A stretch of DNA of 64,000 bases from Apiotrichum sp. Y4204. Taxonomy: Eukaryota > Basidiomycota > Tremellomycetes > Trichosporonales > Trichosporonaceae. The stretch spans positions 1,302,001 to 1,366,000 of the forward strand of contig JAMYHL010000010.1 in the NCBI GenBank assembly GCA_025531455.1. Reading direction: 5' to 3'. The stretch's first letter is position 1, and each line of letters opens with the position of its first letter. The notes under the pieces are model-generated. The model made no database searches and had not been told where the DNA came from. It worked only from the letters and a program-made list of their open reading frames with translations. Both the position numbers and the translations under genes were made by a program. Of the stretch, positions 10,834 through 24,200 are shown one piece after another.

Positions 10834-13583
10834 ATGGCCGCCGCGGACGTTGCCCCGACCTCTCGGCCTTTGCAGCACGACAGCACCTCAAAGTCCCGCT
10901 CATCCCTGCATCCTCGCTCCAGGACACCAAAGTCCCTCGAGGGACCTGTCAAGTCTGAACCCAAGCAGTCCCCTCACCAGACCCCCGTCCGCCCTGCGCC
11001 GCCGCAGCGCTCCAATCTCAGCAATACGTCTGGCTCCCTCTCCCATTCGCAGAGCATGTTTGGCGCCGGAGTCACAACCGACAGCACGCTCCCTGCACCA
11101 CGCGCAAAGAACGAGGTCGACAAGGAGGAGCTCACCACCAAGGGCCGCAAGCGCAAGCGTCTCGCCAAGGCCTGCAGCGCGTGTCATGTAAGTAATCAAT
11201 AAATCATCTTTCAGGAATCCGGTCCTAACCGCTGCAGAAAAATAAGCGTCGTTGTGACGGATTCGCGCCGTGTTCCAACTGCGAGTTCTCTGCTCGTCCT
11301 TGTGTCTACCTCAACGCACAAGGCGAGCAGATTCCCCCGCCCCGCACGCGTGACTCGTCTGCAACACCGATGAACAAGCGTCCGAGCAACGATGGGCCAG
11401 GTAAACTTCACAGCGTGTCCGGCCCGTCGCCCGAGATCCGTCCGAGCGGCCCCAACATGCCCGTTCCCCCGGCCATGCCGCCTGCAGGCGATGAGAGGCG
11501 CCGTGACTACCGCGAGGGTGGCGCCGCAGAACATCCTCCGGGATGGAGCGGTGTTAACGAGCCCCGTCCTGCGGCGCCTTTCAGCCCGATTGATGTCGTC
11601 CAGCGGGACTACGCTCTCGGCGCCGAGCTTATTGACATTGTCATGAAGCACTCGCCTCCCTATGCGTCCATGTTCCATCCGCCGACGTTCTACCACCGTT
11701 ACTACCTCGGCCGCACGTCGCCCATCCTTCTCGACGCAATGTACTGCATTGGCGCCCGTCTGTGCGAGAACCCGGCCTTTGTGGCGACATATCCCACGTC
11801 TGTGCCATCTCATCTCAGGGGACAGGTCTTTGCCGACCGCTGCCGCGCAAACCTCGACCACATTGTCGAGCTGCGCAAGCACTGGAGCGACGAGGAGCAC
11901 CAGCTCAACCAGGGCACATGGGAGGAGACCGAGTTTGTCCAGGCCGCTCTTCTTTTGTCGGTCTTTTACAACTCGACTCGCCAGTCCCGTTTCGGCCTCT
12001 TTGCTCTGGACGTTGCCCTTTCCGTTCTGCACCCTAACAACTCTGGTGTTCTCCCGCTTCCCTCGGCGCGCCTCAACCTCCCGACACAAGAGTACTTTAC
12101 TCTGGTCGAGATCCGCAACCGCACATTTTGGCTGTGCGTTCTTGGCGACATTTGCTCGGCTGCGAGCGGTCGCCCACGCCGGATCCGCGACCTCGAGCTT
12201 GCAAGTGTTCCTCTCCCCGGTCCGGAGATGCACTGGGCACGCTGGGGTGGCATGGCGAGCGGCGCCCGTGAGCCCGGACGCCGTGACTACCTCGCGGTCG
12301 GCACTGGTAACTGGCATACCGAGGAGGGCCAGGTCGGCGAGCTAGGCCACATTATGCGCATTCTGTGCATCTTCTCCAACATTATGGCAATTGCCAACAA
12401 TGGTGGCCCGGGATCGCATGAGGCTCGTCACCTCCCGGCTGGTCACTACGAGCAGGCCCTCAAGGCATGGGCGCTCGACCTACCCCACCACCTCCGCTTT
12501 GACGAGGTCAACCTCTCGCAGAGCATGGCCAAGCTCGTGTCGCCAATTCCCGAGGTCGCATTCGCCGGCTGGTCGTTTGCGTACATGCACGCCGTCGCCG
12601 AGTGCGGCATGTTCTATCTTCAGTCTCGGCACTCTGGCACTCCGTTTGCAGTGCAGCGTCAGGGCCAGGCTGTCGACAACCTCACAGTCATCATCGACTC
12701 CCTTGGTCCTCGTGGTCGCCAGGGTGCTCTCATGTTCTTCCCCATCATGACTGTCACCTGTTGGATCGAGCACCTCAGCGCCTCGGCGCCGGCAGGCAGC
12801 CATGCAGCACTCGATGAGCGGCTCACGGTCTGGTGGGACGAGCTGTTCCGCGAGTGGGGCTGGGAGCGCCGGGAGACGCTCGAGCGCGGTATTTTCCCCA
12901 ATCTCGAGACGCCCGCCGGCGAGCCCCGTCCACAGTTCCCGAACAGCGCGCGCTCTCCCTCGTCACGCCGCTTTCTGGACGCCCCGCCGATGTACTCGCA
13001 GACCTCGCCGCGGCCCAATGCCCCAGAGTCGTCCTCGTCCGCTACCTCACACACAGTGGCTACGCCCACCGAGCAGTCGTACCCGCCCAACTCGCGGTAT
13101 CCCGTTCTCGCTCCGCTGCCTCCCCGCCGCGGCGACGAGCACGACTATCACCGTTCTCCGTCCCCCAGGCACCCCAACCGCCACAGTCTGTCGAGCACGG
13201 GATCCGCCGGTGACCGCGAGGCCATGAACTTCCCGCCGATCGGCTACCGCGGCGGCGCAGGCCAGCTCGTGGACCGCGAGTGGGACCGTGAGCGGGGCCG
13301 CCAGCCGGACCTCGACCGTGACCAGCGGGGACCGCCGCCTCGCGAGCATCAGTCGCGCTCTCCGCGCCACAAGGACTCGGATGTACGCCGGCATGACGTG
13401 CGCGCCCACTCCCCCCGTCCGCTCATTCCTCCGTCCAAGCGCGAACGCGAGCGCGAGCGCCCGTGGCCCTCCTCCATGACCGGCGGCCCGCTGCTCGGCA
13501 TCGACGCGCTCGTCTCCGCGGCCGAGGAACACCGCCGCGAGAACTTTGAGAAGGCTGCAAATGCCAGCGCCATCACTGCCTAA
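10834..13583 (+). CDS. Zn2Cys6 binuclear-cluster transcription factor with fungal-specific regulatory domain
   Basis: DNA-binding transcription regulator, expected in the nucleus. Two exons, 10834-11187 and 11238-13583, give 899 residues; the 50-nt intron has a GTAAGT donor and CTAAC branch site. The cluster cysteines are C114, C117, C124, C130, C133 and C140 (spacing 2-6-5-2-6), preceded by the basic run KGRKRKRLAKA, and the intron lies inside the cluster right after CSACH. Residues from about 215 onward (PIDVVQRDYALGAEL, HSPPYASMFHPPTFY) match the fungal-specific transcription factor middle domain. The last 250 residues are low-complexity, rich in Ser, Pro, Arg and Asp (ERERERPW). The start is the first ATG of the frame. 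The target pathway cannot be told from the sequence. About 7.9 kb of DNA without genes lies upstream, so regulation may be elaborate. Confidence 0.93.
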
Positions 13584-14003
13584 ACGACGACTGTTATCTA
13601 TCTTGGAACCTTGTACACGCTGGTTAATTTCATACACGCATCACGCGAGCGCGACTGATCGCGCTGGCACCACACACTCATCTCCCCTGCCATTCTCCAC
13701 CGGGACATTTTCCGGTCACCTCGCTTGCATCTCTTGTCGTCTGAAGTATGTAGTATGTCAAATGTACAAGTATTATGCGTCACGAGTCGAGAACTGAGAA
13801 TGAATTAATCCAGCTTACCAAACTCACGACATATTTAGAACCGCCGAGCGCCGAACATTAGTCATAAGCTCGAATGTCAATTGTCGTCGACATGTTGCAT
13901 GCCCGCTACTCTGCACGCTGCCACTCTGCCACCTTGTAACGTCACTCGAGATCTCTGAGATACCCAAGATCGTATGATCGCATGATCACAAGATTTCATC
14001 TTA

Positions 14004-14013
14004 ATCACGTGAT
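14004..14013. promoter_or_regulatory. Perfect palindrome ATCACGTGAT (E-box-like)
   Basis: A perfect 10-bp palindrome around CACGTG, the core bound by bHLH factors such as Cbf1-type proteins. It sits in a local cluster of GATC/TGATCA-like sites from 13967 on. Which gene it serves is unclear. Confidence 0.45.
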
Positions 14014-14164
14014 CGTACACAGAAATCATTCGCGTCCCGCGCGTCGCGCGAGGAGAAAACTTGGATGTATCCAGCTGTTTTCTTGCTCACTTGAACCGTT
14101 CACTGATTGTCGCCATCATCCTATTTCGAGGATATGGAGTTTCTGAGAAGAAGATTGCCTCGGT

Positions 14165-14219
14165 CTTGAAGCCTTTGAAGCCTTGAAGCCTTTGAAGCCT
14201 TGACGCCTTGAAGCTTTGG
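14165..14219 (+). repeat. Short tandem repeat, TTGAAGCC units
   Basis: Six imperfect copies of an 8-9-mer (TTGAAGCC alternating with TTTGAAGCC, one variant TTGACGCC) follow each other in intergenic DNA. Confidence 0.8.
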
Positions 14220-14422
14220 AATACCGTACTGAGCAAATTCCTTTCATTATTCAATCTTGGGCGACAACAACCGCTTCAGAACATGGGCGGCCGAACTGAC
14301 ACCAACACCGCACCAACTTTTGTTCGTTTCAAGAATGGGCGCTGGCGGGGTACGCGGAACAAAAACGGACCAGCGAGGAATCAAGTTGTACATATGTGTA
14401 GAAGCAAAGGAGTGATACCGTA

Positions 14423-14767
14423 CTAGTAGTGCCATTTCGCAAGGTGAGTGAACATCGCGAGAAGTGGGCTGTTGTGAAGAAAAAGATCGATGGTTTTGCC
14501 AGAGATGAAGGCCAGCACGCGGTGCGGCGTCGAGCAATGCTGCTGTTGCGAGTGTGGGACGGACTCTCCAGAGAGGTGCACCGTCGCACTGCGGCGCTGC
14601 CGCCCAAACTGCCGTTTCCGTGCAGCGGCGTGAGCGTTGTGAGCCTCGTTGCCATGTCCCGAGAGGAGCACCACCACCAAAAATCCCCCGTTGCCTTGAG
14701 CGCTGCGCTCCCCAATGGGCGCAGCGAAAATCGCTGTAGTAAAGACAATGACGGGGAGAAGCTTCAT
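14423..14767 (-). CDS. Candidate small secreted protein (114 aa), weak
   Basis: A single open frame of 114 codons starts with a good signal-peptide pattern: MKLLP, a hydrophobic core VIVFTTAIFA, then A-P with a likely cut before or after APIGE. A second hydrophobic patch (GGFLVVVLL) follows, then a basic stretch with dibasic pairs (ARKRQFGRQRRS). Only one Cys is visible, so a disulfide-rich effector is unlikely. A TATA-like CATATAGA lies roughly 115 bp upstream of the ATG, and the direction is tandem with TEL1. I recognise no family. Chance remains a fair explanation: the frame is short, intron-free and in intergenic DNA. Confidence 0.28.
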   Translation of the reverse strand: MKLLPVIVFTTAIFAAPIGERSAQGNGGFLVVVLLSGHGNEAHNAHAAARKRQFGRQRRSATVHLSGESVPHSQQQHCSTPHRVLAFISGKTIDLFLHNSPLLAMFTHLAKWHY

Positions 14768-15299
14768 GGCTGTTATTGCGTATTGAGTATCGTGCGCGGG
14801 AAGCGCTTAGGGAAGGTGGAGATTGGGAGCGTCAGATGTTGCGGCTGTAAAAACATCCAAGCTTATCTGTCGTGTGCTTCTATATGATAAGAGAGGGTTT
14901 ACGGACTCCCAGCATCATCTCCACTGGTACTGTATTCTCGCGTTACGGCTGTTCCTCTTCGCCTCAACGACATTGGAAGTAAGTAGGACACCGTCGCCAG
15001 GCTACAAAAAAACCTTCGAGGCGTGGCACCATCAAACCGACGTGTGACCCGGTCACTGGCATTGACTCTCTTGACAAGCAAGACGAGAGCGCCTTGGTGA
15101 TCCTCAAGCTGTTGCCACCTCAAGGACGACGATCGAGTCTGAACAAGCCCCAAGCGAGCACGCGATCCATCTACCTGCAAGCGACACACCGGGAGATTGT
15201 CAATGATTGCGTCAATGTTCTGTCAATGTGCAACGCTGCCTACGATACAGGGATTCCTAATGCCGGGTATACTACAAATGTACAATGATTGCTCAAACT
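14768..15299. other. Intergenic region between TEL1 3' end and the small-ORF candidate
   Basis: This 532-bp stretch should contain the TEL1 3' UTR and terminator, and possibly the promoter of the small minus-strand frame. No other gene is visible. Confidence 0.5.
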
Positions 15300-18200
15300 C
15301 TAGAGCCACGACTGCCAGCCTGGAAAGTCAGCTTCAAAAGATGCTATCAGTTAAGACCACTCGTACGTACCAACATAGATTCGCGCCAGGTTATTCGGAT
15401 CACGCGCCTCCTGAATGAGCATGTTCACCAGGACCTCGATGCTGAGCTCGCGGTTCAGTTTCTGCCGAATGCGCATGAGGACGCGCTCGGCCTTGTCCTG
15501 CTGCGCCTCGGTGGGGTCAACGCGCCCTCCGCCTTGTGCGCGGATCATCTTGCCTACGTTTCCGGTCCTGAGGGTCAGCTACCAAAACATCATGCAAGCT
15601 GCGCACCAGGCGTAAAGGGGATCGTGCTTGAACACCTCGAGCACGGTAAGGATGAGGTCAGACGAGTCGCGGAGGACACGCAGGGTGTGCTCGGAGCACT
15701 GCCTAAACGTGCCGTTGACGCCCGTGATGCCCAGCCCATCGACGATATCGTTCGTTAGGCGGAACGGCACCTTCTCCGGAATACGCAGCTTGCGTCCCTG
15801 GTCGTTAGCTATTGCAAAAACTTTCCGCTAGCTCACCTCCTCAAAGACGATGCCAAAGTCAATCTGGACGAGCTCGCCAGTGATCTTGTCAATAAGAATA
15901 TTCGAGCAGTGGCGGTCGCCCAGGCCAACCATGTATCCAACAATGGACGTGACCGCGACGCTGCGGGCATAGCTCAGACGCATGGAGAACCACGCGAGCG
16001 GCTCGCGACATTTTTCAGTGAAAAAGTGCCTCATGACCGGCTGGAACTTGAGCATTGCGTTCTGGTACGCGGTGAGCATCCTGTCCGACATGTAGTCCTT
16101 TTCCTGGATGCCCGAGAGGAGCTTGCGCATCGCGTCCGGCGGAGTGTCGATACTCTTCCTGTACCTGGGAATGTCAGATTGAAAGTCGGGTGATGAGTCA
16201 GGTAACTCGGGACGTACTTGACATGAGCAGGCTTGAGCCAGTCGCCAATGGCAATGGTGTTGCCGACAAACTCGATGATGCCCGTCTTGTTGGCCAGGGG
16301 AACGACAGTGTATGTGCGAAAGTTCAGGTTGCGAATATGCGTCTTGCGATCACGGCGGAGAAGCCGATTCGTCATGTCGAACACCTGTTCCATGACGGCG
16401 TCCTGCCGCACCTCATCCTCCGCTTTGAACTGGCGTCAGACATTTTAAGACAGCAAGCAACCCACCAGCTGCACATGGTCCTTGCCCAGCGTGTCTATAA
16501 CTGTCATAATCGCCGGACGATGGACACCGCCGGCAGCGCGGAACTGGCTGAGATAGCGATCCACAGTAGGAACATTGCTGTACTTCAGGGTAAGGTCAAC
16601 GGGGGGAACGACAGTGGCGACCGGAATCTCGATATCGCTCCTGCGTATCACGTTCAGTGGGAAGGATGAAGGAACCTGGATATCTTTTCCGGGAACAACT
16701 TCGTCCTTGTGGTCATGGCAGTACTGTGCCCAATCGACCGAGGCTTTGGCGAATACTTCCATGCCCTGACTGGCTTTTGATGCGAGGGGATAGGTCTTGT
16801 CACTTCGGAGGCGTTCCATAATCTCCGCGGCTGCAGCGCCGCGACCGTCGCTCGAGGCCGATTGCGATTTCGATGCCTTGGAGCGTGAGCTCGCCGAGGG
16901 GCGCTTCACCCCAGAAGCAAGAGTGATGATCTGGTAGAGCACATGGTAAGGATGCTGCTGGGAGAGACGGAGCATGAGACTGTTGAGATTCGAGTTGAAC
17001 GAGGTCGGCTGCGTGGGACGGAAAAGGCGCGCCGCGAGCTGGGGCGCAAGGATGATAAACTTGTGCGGGCTGATCATTTCGAGCTTTGGCGCAAAGACCC
17101 GGTTGGCATCCTCATCCCTATCGTGCTCCAGCCACAGTGAACACAGGCGGGTGACGCAATCGTCATAATCGTCACACAGGGCAAGAGCGCCAGCGTAACC
17201 ACTCAGCGCGGACTCGAGATAGTGGAACTGCTCCTTCTTCATTTTGCGCATTGATGAACGCTCCTCCTCGAGCTCCTGCAGTTCGGCCTGCTCCTGCCGG
17301 GATGCCGAAGGGGACCGCAAGCTCCCGTCAGGCTGTTGCAACGCCTGGCTTTTGCGCGACACAAAAGACTTGAGACGCTCGAGCTCGGGAGACTTGGACA
17401 GGGTCGTGTGGTAGCCATCCGCCCACGACGCAAATTCGTATGCCACCTGGGCTTGCTCGCGGTCAGAAGCCTTGTGCAGACGAGCAAGCTCCAGCGACTC
17501 GCGGAACACGCGCCGAATCTCCTCCGCTGGCTTGAGCTTGGCAATCGCGTTCCAATGCGCCGCCCGGCCAAGAAGGAGAGCGAGACGGCGCCCGTCCTTT
17601 TTCCGATCGAGCCGTGAGGTGATGCCCGTGATGTGCTGAATGGCAAGAGAGTGGTGGTTCTGGGCCCAGAGGACCTGACTAAATTCGTCCTGCGCGTCAT
17701 CTGAGGGCTGCAACTCAGTCTGCAGATCACGAACGGCAATCACCGCATTACTCGCCGCCTGGAGGTTGCCCTCCTGCCTGGCTAGCTGCGAAAGACGCAG
17801 CTGGCACGCAATCTCAAGATTGGCCAGTCCCTCCGACTGGCTGGAAACCAGGTCGCCGAGGAGGAGCTTGGCCTCGCGGGCGCGGGCAGAGCGAATGAGC
17901 GAAAGGCGGGTAGCCGACAGGCGCTCAGCACGGTCAAAGCTGAGAGTTAGTGGCATCCATAGAGTAACTCACTCATCCGAAGGACTGAGGTGCACAAAGG
18001 AAGACAGGATCGCGCCGCCAAAGTCACTCTGGTCTATCGCCGTCTGTATTGCCGGTGACGTCCATTTCGCAATGTCGCGCAGGCACTGGAGGTTGATCGC
18101 AGCCGCCTTGATTTCCGTCATGCGCTCCGCGCCTATGTTCTTCAGACGCACCATCTCCTTGCGTATCGTCTCGTCTACGAGCTGACGCACATGGTCGCGA

Positions 18201-21200
18201 TCACGCTCGCGATGAACGGCCCGCAGTGCGGAATACAATCTTCCAGGAGCTGTCTCGGCAAGAGCCGGAGACACAGGTACGTCCCAATCGCCCATACGCC
18301 AGGCTTGCTCGAGGAAGAGGGGATCAGATGTGGCGTCCCTATCACCCTCGCGCCTCATTGTCTTCAGCAGCGTCGCAGACACCGAGTGGAAGCCGAGATT
18401 GTGCATGTTGCCGGCCGCGGAGACCATCGCTGGAGCGGAGCGCGTCGCCTCGTAGCTGGAGAGATTGTACCCTAATGATTTGAGCGGCTGGTTTTCGTGA
18501 TCCAGCCGACGGAGCAAAGAGTCCCAAACATCGTTGTTCTGGATACCATAGAAGCCGTCGGGGTCCTCAACGTTACTGTAGATGTCGTACATGATCTGAT
18601 GTCAGCTGTACGGTTACGGGAATCATAGCTCACCTTTTGGATTTGCGGAGTGGAGAGGTCGAAATCGGCATCGCCCTGGGCGTCGTCCCTATCCTTTGCC
18701 AGCTCGAGAAAGAGCAGCGAGCTGGTATATGCCCCGCATTTCTCAGCCGCCTCGCTCAACACGATGGGGTCAATGTCGAGCCAATGATTATACGACAGCT
18801 CGCCGTATCCGTAGGGGGGCTGGAAGTGGCGGAGATGCAGAACGATGTTTATGATCGCCTCTAAAGTTTGCGTGGCTGCGCCAGGGAACTTGAGGACCTG
18901 GGTGAAGTGGGTCGTGAGAGCAGCGGCGCGGCGCTGCGTCTCTTCAGCATGGGCGGTGGAGCCACAGGTAAGAACTGCCTGGACGAGGAATGGCAGAAGC
19001 TCTATCGCGGTGTTACCCTCCAGAGACAGCATTGGCCGGAGACACGCGTAGAATGAGTCGTCGTGTGCCGCCAAAGTGCCCAACATAAGGGCGAGCTCCT
19101 TGGCCCACGTGCCGTGCGCGCGCGACTTGTACACCCACGCCGAGCCCGAAGCCTCTCCTATGAGATCCTGAATGTCGACTTGCTGGGAAGGCCAGACAGA
19201 AGTCTGTGGTATGAGATACACAATGAGGTCGCGGAGTTGGTTGGGAATGGCCGCGGGGGTCTTGTCCACCATTTCCTTGAGTATCGAGACCATGGACTGG
19301 AGCACGTCATATGCCGTAGTCCGCAGACGGTAGTCTTCGGTAGCAGTCTGTTCTACGAGCGCGCCCATGACGAGAACACGGAGGCCGAGGTCCGGATACT
19401 TGGCGTAGTACTTGCCGTGCTCGTTGACGCGCGAGCGGCCCATGAGACCCTTGATGGTCTGCAATGAAGGCGCATGAACATCGCCGCCAGCTTTGAACAC
19501 AAGGTCGATAAAGCAGAGGGCATTGTCCGAGTCCCATTGTGAGGTGGCGATACCCTTTTTGAGATACCAGAATGTGGACGACAGGAACGCCTCCTTCTGG
19601 GCCGTGTTCTTCGCATCGACAGCCTTGTCAAGGCGCGGGCAAAGCGCCATCGGGTTCTGTATCGTTCGGCGTTCCGCAATGGTTGCCACAGTGTCGTAGT
19701 CAAAGTCCGTACCAAGCTGAAAGTTGGCCGCCCACTTGGATGGCCAGAAAACAAGGGCCGTTTCGAGTGCCGTCATGATGATTGGTGAGCGCATCCATGA
19801 CTGCCGGCTCGCGATCCAGTCGTCGAGGCGTAGTGACACCGATTCTAGCACATCGTTCCCGTGCAGTTTGGCGTGGACGGAGCCTAGATTGATGAGGATA
19901 TCGACAAGATCAGGCTCATCGCGTTCACACTTTGGAACCATTCCAAAGCCCCACTCGAGCATGGACATTGCGACGTGGGAAAAGTTCTCCATGGTGAGCA
20001 GCTCGACGACGTTCCTCAGGAACTGCTGCAGTATCGTCCCATAGGCAAACTCAGCGGAATAGAGCGACACCAGCATGGCGATTGCGCGAAGATACCGGCG
20101 CTGCTCATTGACGAGGTACGTGTCGTTGAAGGCATAGAACAACCGCACGACGGAGTCAAACACCATACGCCGCTTGGACATATTCTTGAACTGGATTCGG
20201 AAGAAGCCGTGGGCCTGGAGGATCACCGAGTCTGGCCCACAGGGGTCAAGAACTGTAGGGGCCTCATTCTTCTCGTTGTCGTGCTCCATCAGCTGCATGT
20301 AAATGTCCCCCGCAATGCCCTTGTCCATCGAGTTCAGAATCCCAGCAAGAGACTGGTTGCTGAGCGAAAGGTCAGTAAGGCCGATTAAGCTGGAGACGAT
20401 AAGCTCGATCCTGTGTTTGATTAAGCGGGCATTATCGGTTTTGTCAGACGCGGGCGGCAATTCCGCAAGGGCTGCCAAGCTCGTCTTGGTAATCGCCTCA
20501 GTCGTAGGGTAGTCCAGTTCTCGCAGACTTTCGACCACGGCAATGGCAGCGGCAAACGGGAGATACCTTTCGCGGGCGAGATGCTCTGGGAAGAGGGCGG
20601 CCTGGCACGCGTCGGAGAAGAAGGCGAGATAGTTGTCTGATGTCGGGTGGGCAAGTAGTGTTGGGCCCACAGTCTCAATACAGAGGCGGGCAAACTCGCG
20701 GCGCGTGGAGCATCCGTACAGTGCGCAGGGGAGGCTGAGGGGCAGCTGGCCGCAGCGCAGCTGATTCGTTATGAGGATCGTTGCATGTGCGACAAAAAGC
20801 GGCTTGAGCGACGACAGACCTAGTCGATGCGCGACAGCCTCGAGTCCGGGCCGCAGGTGGTCGAGGAAGCTCGCGTCAAAGTCGATGACCTCGTAGAGAT
20901 GGAACATGGTTGCTGAGCGGAGCTGTGCGCTTGCGAGGCAAGTGTTCAGCTTCCATATCACGTTTGTAAGATAGTGGTCCCAGTTGTACGCCATGCGGCT
21001 CTGGCCCGACAGGACGTCAAAGTAGGCTCGGCGCTGCTGCTCCGGCGGCAGCTCAAGGTAGTGAACGCCAGAGGCAGAGGTGACGGCGCGGAAGCGGACG
21101 CGGCTGTCAATGTCCTTGGTTGCTGCAAGGACGTAAGAGAGCGGGCCCCACGCGACCTCGGACCCGTCCATGGACACATCGCCTTGCTCCTGTATCCAGG

Positions 21201-24200
21201 TAGTGTAGGTCGGGTCGTATTGGAGGTACTCGTCAATGAGGACTAGGAGCTGGAGACGCGCGGCCCACGCATAGAGCTTGCCCACTTCGCCCATGTACAC
21301 CAGTGTCTGCACAATGTCGATCGCTGGGCCAGTGAGGCCGCTCTCCGCGGAGACCCAAAAGTTGACCGAGCATGTGAGGAACACGAGCGCCAGCCGCAGG
21401 AAATCGCCGTCGCGGTTGAAGGCGTACTTTTTTAACCGCTCCGCCAGTGACTCGAGAATGATGTCAAGCGCATGGACCGTCAGACGAAGACTCTTCTCCA
21501 TGATGGCATCACAGATGGCAAATCCGATCTGCAAGAATCGACCCCGTTCCGCGGCGAGGAAGATGTTGAGGAGCGGAATGTCCTTTGTCGGCTGAAACTC
21601 GGGAGACGACAGCAACGGCAGCCGGACGCGGATGTCCACCAGGGTCTGTATGAGCGACTCGCTTGATCGCTGCGCCTCTTTCGCCTCGGCCGACTGGGTC
21701 ATGGCGTCCATACCGTCAGTTGTCAGGATCGCTCCAAACTCGTCGTCCGCATCGTCCCCGCCGTTAGTCGCTTTCGGAGAGCATACGTTCTGAAGAACAG
21801 CGGTCGTGGTCTCGACAATTTCGGCCAGGGCATCTTGCAGCTGACGGTTAGTCATGGCAAAACTTGGAACCCACCTCCTGCCGGCGCCATATTATCGCAA
21901 GCAGCTTGTCCCGAGGATTGTTTCCAGGCTCCTCGCCCTCGTCCTGGTGAGAGGCATATCTGCTGGGCGGGAGGACGTCGCGCCGGATACCCGAGTCGTG
22001 GTCCGGTCGTAGCAGTATCGGCCACATATCCGGCTGCGGGGATTTGCGGTAGTAAAGGGGCATGAAGCCGCGCCACACCAGGTGCTGCTCTGGGACATTG
22101 TCCGAGAACGTGCCGAGATTGGGGAGAATCAGCCCGAGGAGTGACACCGCGCTCTGCAGACAGCCATGTGAGTCGGGACGAAAGCCGTTAGCCTGGATTG
22201 TCGCCTGGAATGCGAGGACGAGAACGATGAGGTCAATCCCTTTTCGAAGACGCTGGGCCGTGACAAACGCTGGCCGCGTGTTTGAGATCCATTCTTCGCG
22301 AACACTGTCGAGTGCGAGGCAGAGAATGCGGGACAGCTTGAGTGGTCTTCCGTCCAAAACTTCCAGTGATTCTAATGTTGCTTCGCTCCGGCTTTCACTT
22401 TCAGCGGCAATTACCGGAAGCAATGTCGAAGTCTCTGGGAGCGAGGGGATGGTGCCGTACAGAATGTTATTCCGTATCGGCGCTGTCTTCACCGCCTGGA
22501 GGGTCTGGTTCACGATGGGCGAGTCTGGGAGATGTTCCGCAACCGACGCATCTGCGATCCCGCAGCTTGACAACCGGCAAATGGAGGACAGAAAGTCGAG
22601 GATATTTGACGGTGTAGCGGAGCTCAAAGATTTGCTGTCATACACATTGCTGAATTTGCGACCGACTAACCGGATCACCTCGTCTGCAAGACCCTCTGAA
22701 TAAAGTCCCGGGTCAGCGTGAATCGTCCTCAGACAGGCCGCAAGGAAGGCGGTTGAGGCATCCGAGATGTCTGGGGAGCGGAATTTGATCTCCAGGAGGA
22801 AGGTGTGAATGTCATTAACACAGCGGGTGCGGTCGACCTTGCCAGTGTTGAGGACGACGTTTGCGGCATGACATGCGGCTCGGGAGACGGAGCGTTCCGA
22901 GGTACACCGCATGGCGAGGCTCCACAGAGCCTCCCATGGCGACTCTTCACGCGGTCGAGTGGAGAACGATGGATTGGCAGGTTGGCTCCGGTGGAGGGGA
23001 TCACTCGGGGTGTCGTCAAACGTCGCCATGAAGGAGAGGCCGATAAAGCACCACGACTGCACGACCGAGTCCTTGCCCGCATCCTCGCTTTGAATGAGCT
23101 CGAGTAACTTTCTTCGGATGGCGACTGTCGCATGAGACTGCAGTGTCGTCGAGTGCTTTGCCAGAAGGAATACTATCACCTGGCACGCGAGCTGCCGTGT
23201 CTGGGGCTGGCTGACGCTCGCGAGGATTAGCAGCTCTGTGAGACTGTCTTCTGTCCGCTGGCGCTTTTTCCGTGGGGTCTGGGAAACCGAAGGTGATGGA
23301 GGAGTGCACGATTCCGAGATGAGATAGCAACAATCGGCGTAAAACTCCACGGCCGCCCAGTTGAGCGCTTGGGCTGCGTCAAAGTCAAAGCCGGCCTTTA
23401 ATGTTAGTTTTCGTAAGGATCAACGAAACTAACCATCACGCCAGCCAGCTGAAAGGCACTCTTTGTCGCTGACGGTTTCGCGATGCTGGGGTCAAACCGC
23501 AGCGTTTCCAGTTCAATGGGCCGGATGGCGGCACGCGAGCCGGCCTCCCTGCGGAGATTCTCGATTAGTCGCGATAGTGCACTACGAATTTCCTCTTTGC
23601 TGTCGCCATCGCTGACATTAGGGTGAGTCACGAACGGGAGCATGATACGCAGAGCGACGAGTGCGCTTTCCCGCAATGCGAGCTTGTTACGGCTCGCAAA
23701 TGTGTTTGCAATCTGGGGGAAGATCTTGAGTGATGCCTTGGTAAACTCCTCGCGGGCGTTCAGCTCGAGTTCAGCTAGCACAAGGTTTAGTGATCGGAGG
23801 ACCTCGAGGGGAACCATATCGGGCGACGAGAGTTGCTGGAGATATCGGCTGATCTTGAGGAGAATCAGATATCCGAGGGAAGGTTGGGGCGGACTCGTGT
23901 CGTCAACGTCGAGGGGGGCGGAGATGAGGGGCATGCGGGTGCCAGAGAGCAGGATAGGAATGAGGGTGACTAGCTCGGTCGCAACAGAGGGAGAAACGGA
24001 CCGCGTGCTCGGCGACTCGTCGTCCTCGTCGGGCTGTGGTCCGGCGCCCCATGCCTCGTCGTCGTCGAGACTCACGCGGTCACCGAGCAGCCCGGCCCAG
24101 CACACACCCATGAGCCGGCGCCAGTTCACCGGGTCAAGGTGCTCTAGATGCGGGGGAAAAGACAGCAGGGTCCGCATGGTCTTGACATAATCGATCGCGA

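Larger units (their letters stand above)
13584..14422. other. Intergenic region downstream of the Zn2Cys6 factor
   Basis: No gene is supported. It contains the 3' flank of the transcription factor, a cluster of palindromic sites around 13967-14016 and a short GAAGCC tandem repeat at 14165-14219. The base composition is more AT-rich than the genes. Confidence 0.5.

Noticed and set aside
15351..15548. TEL1 ending in TYEWS
   Set aside because: An intron with GTACGT donor and TTTCCAG acceptor changes the end to the conserved FATC form GWQSWL.
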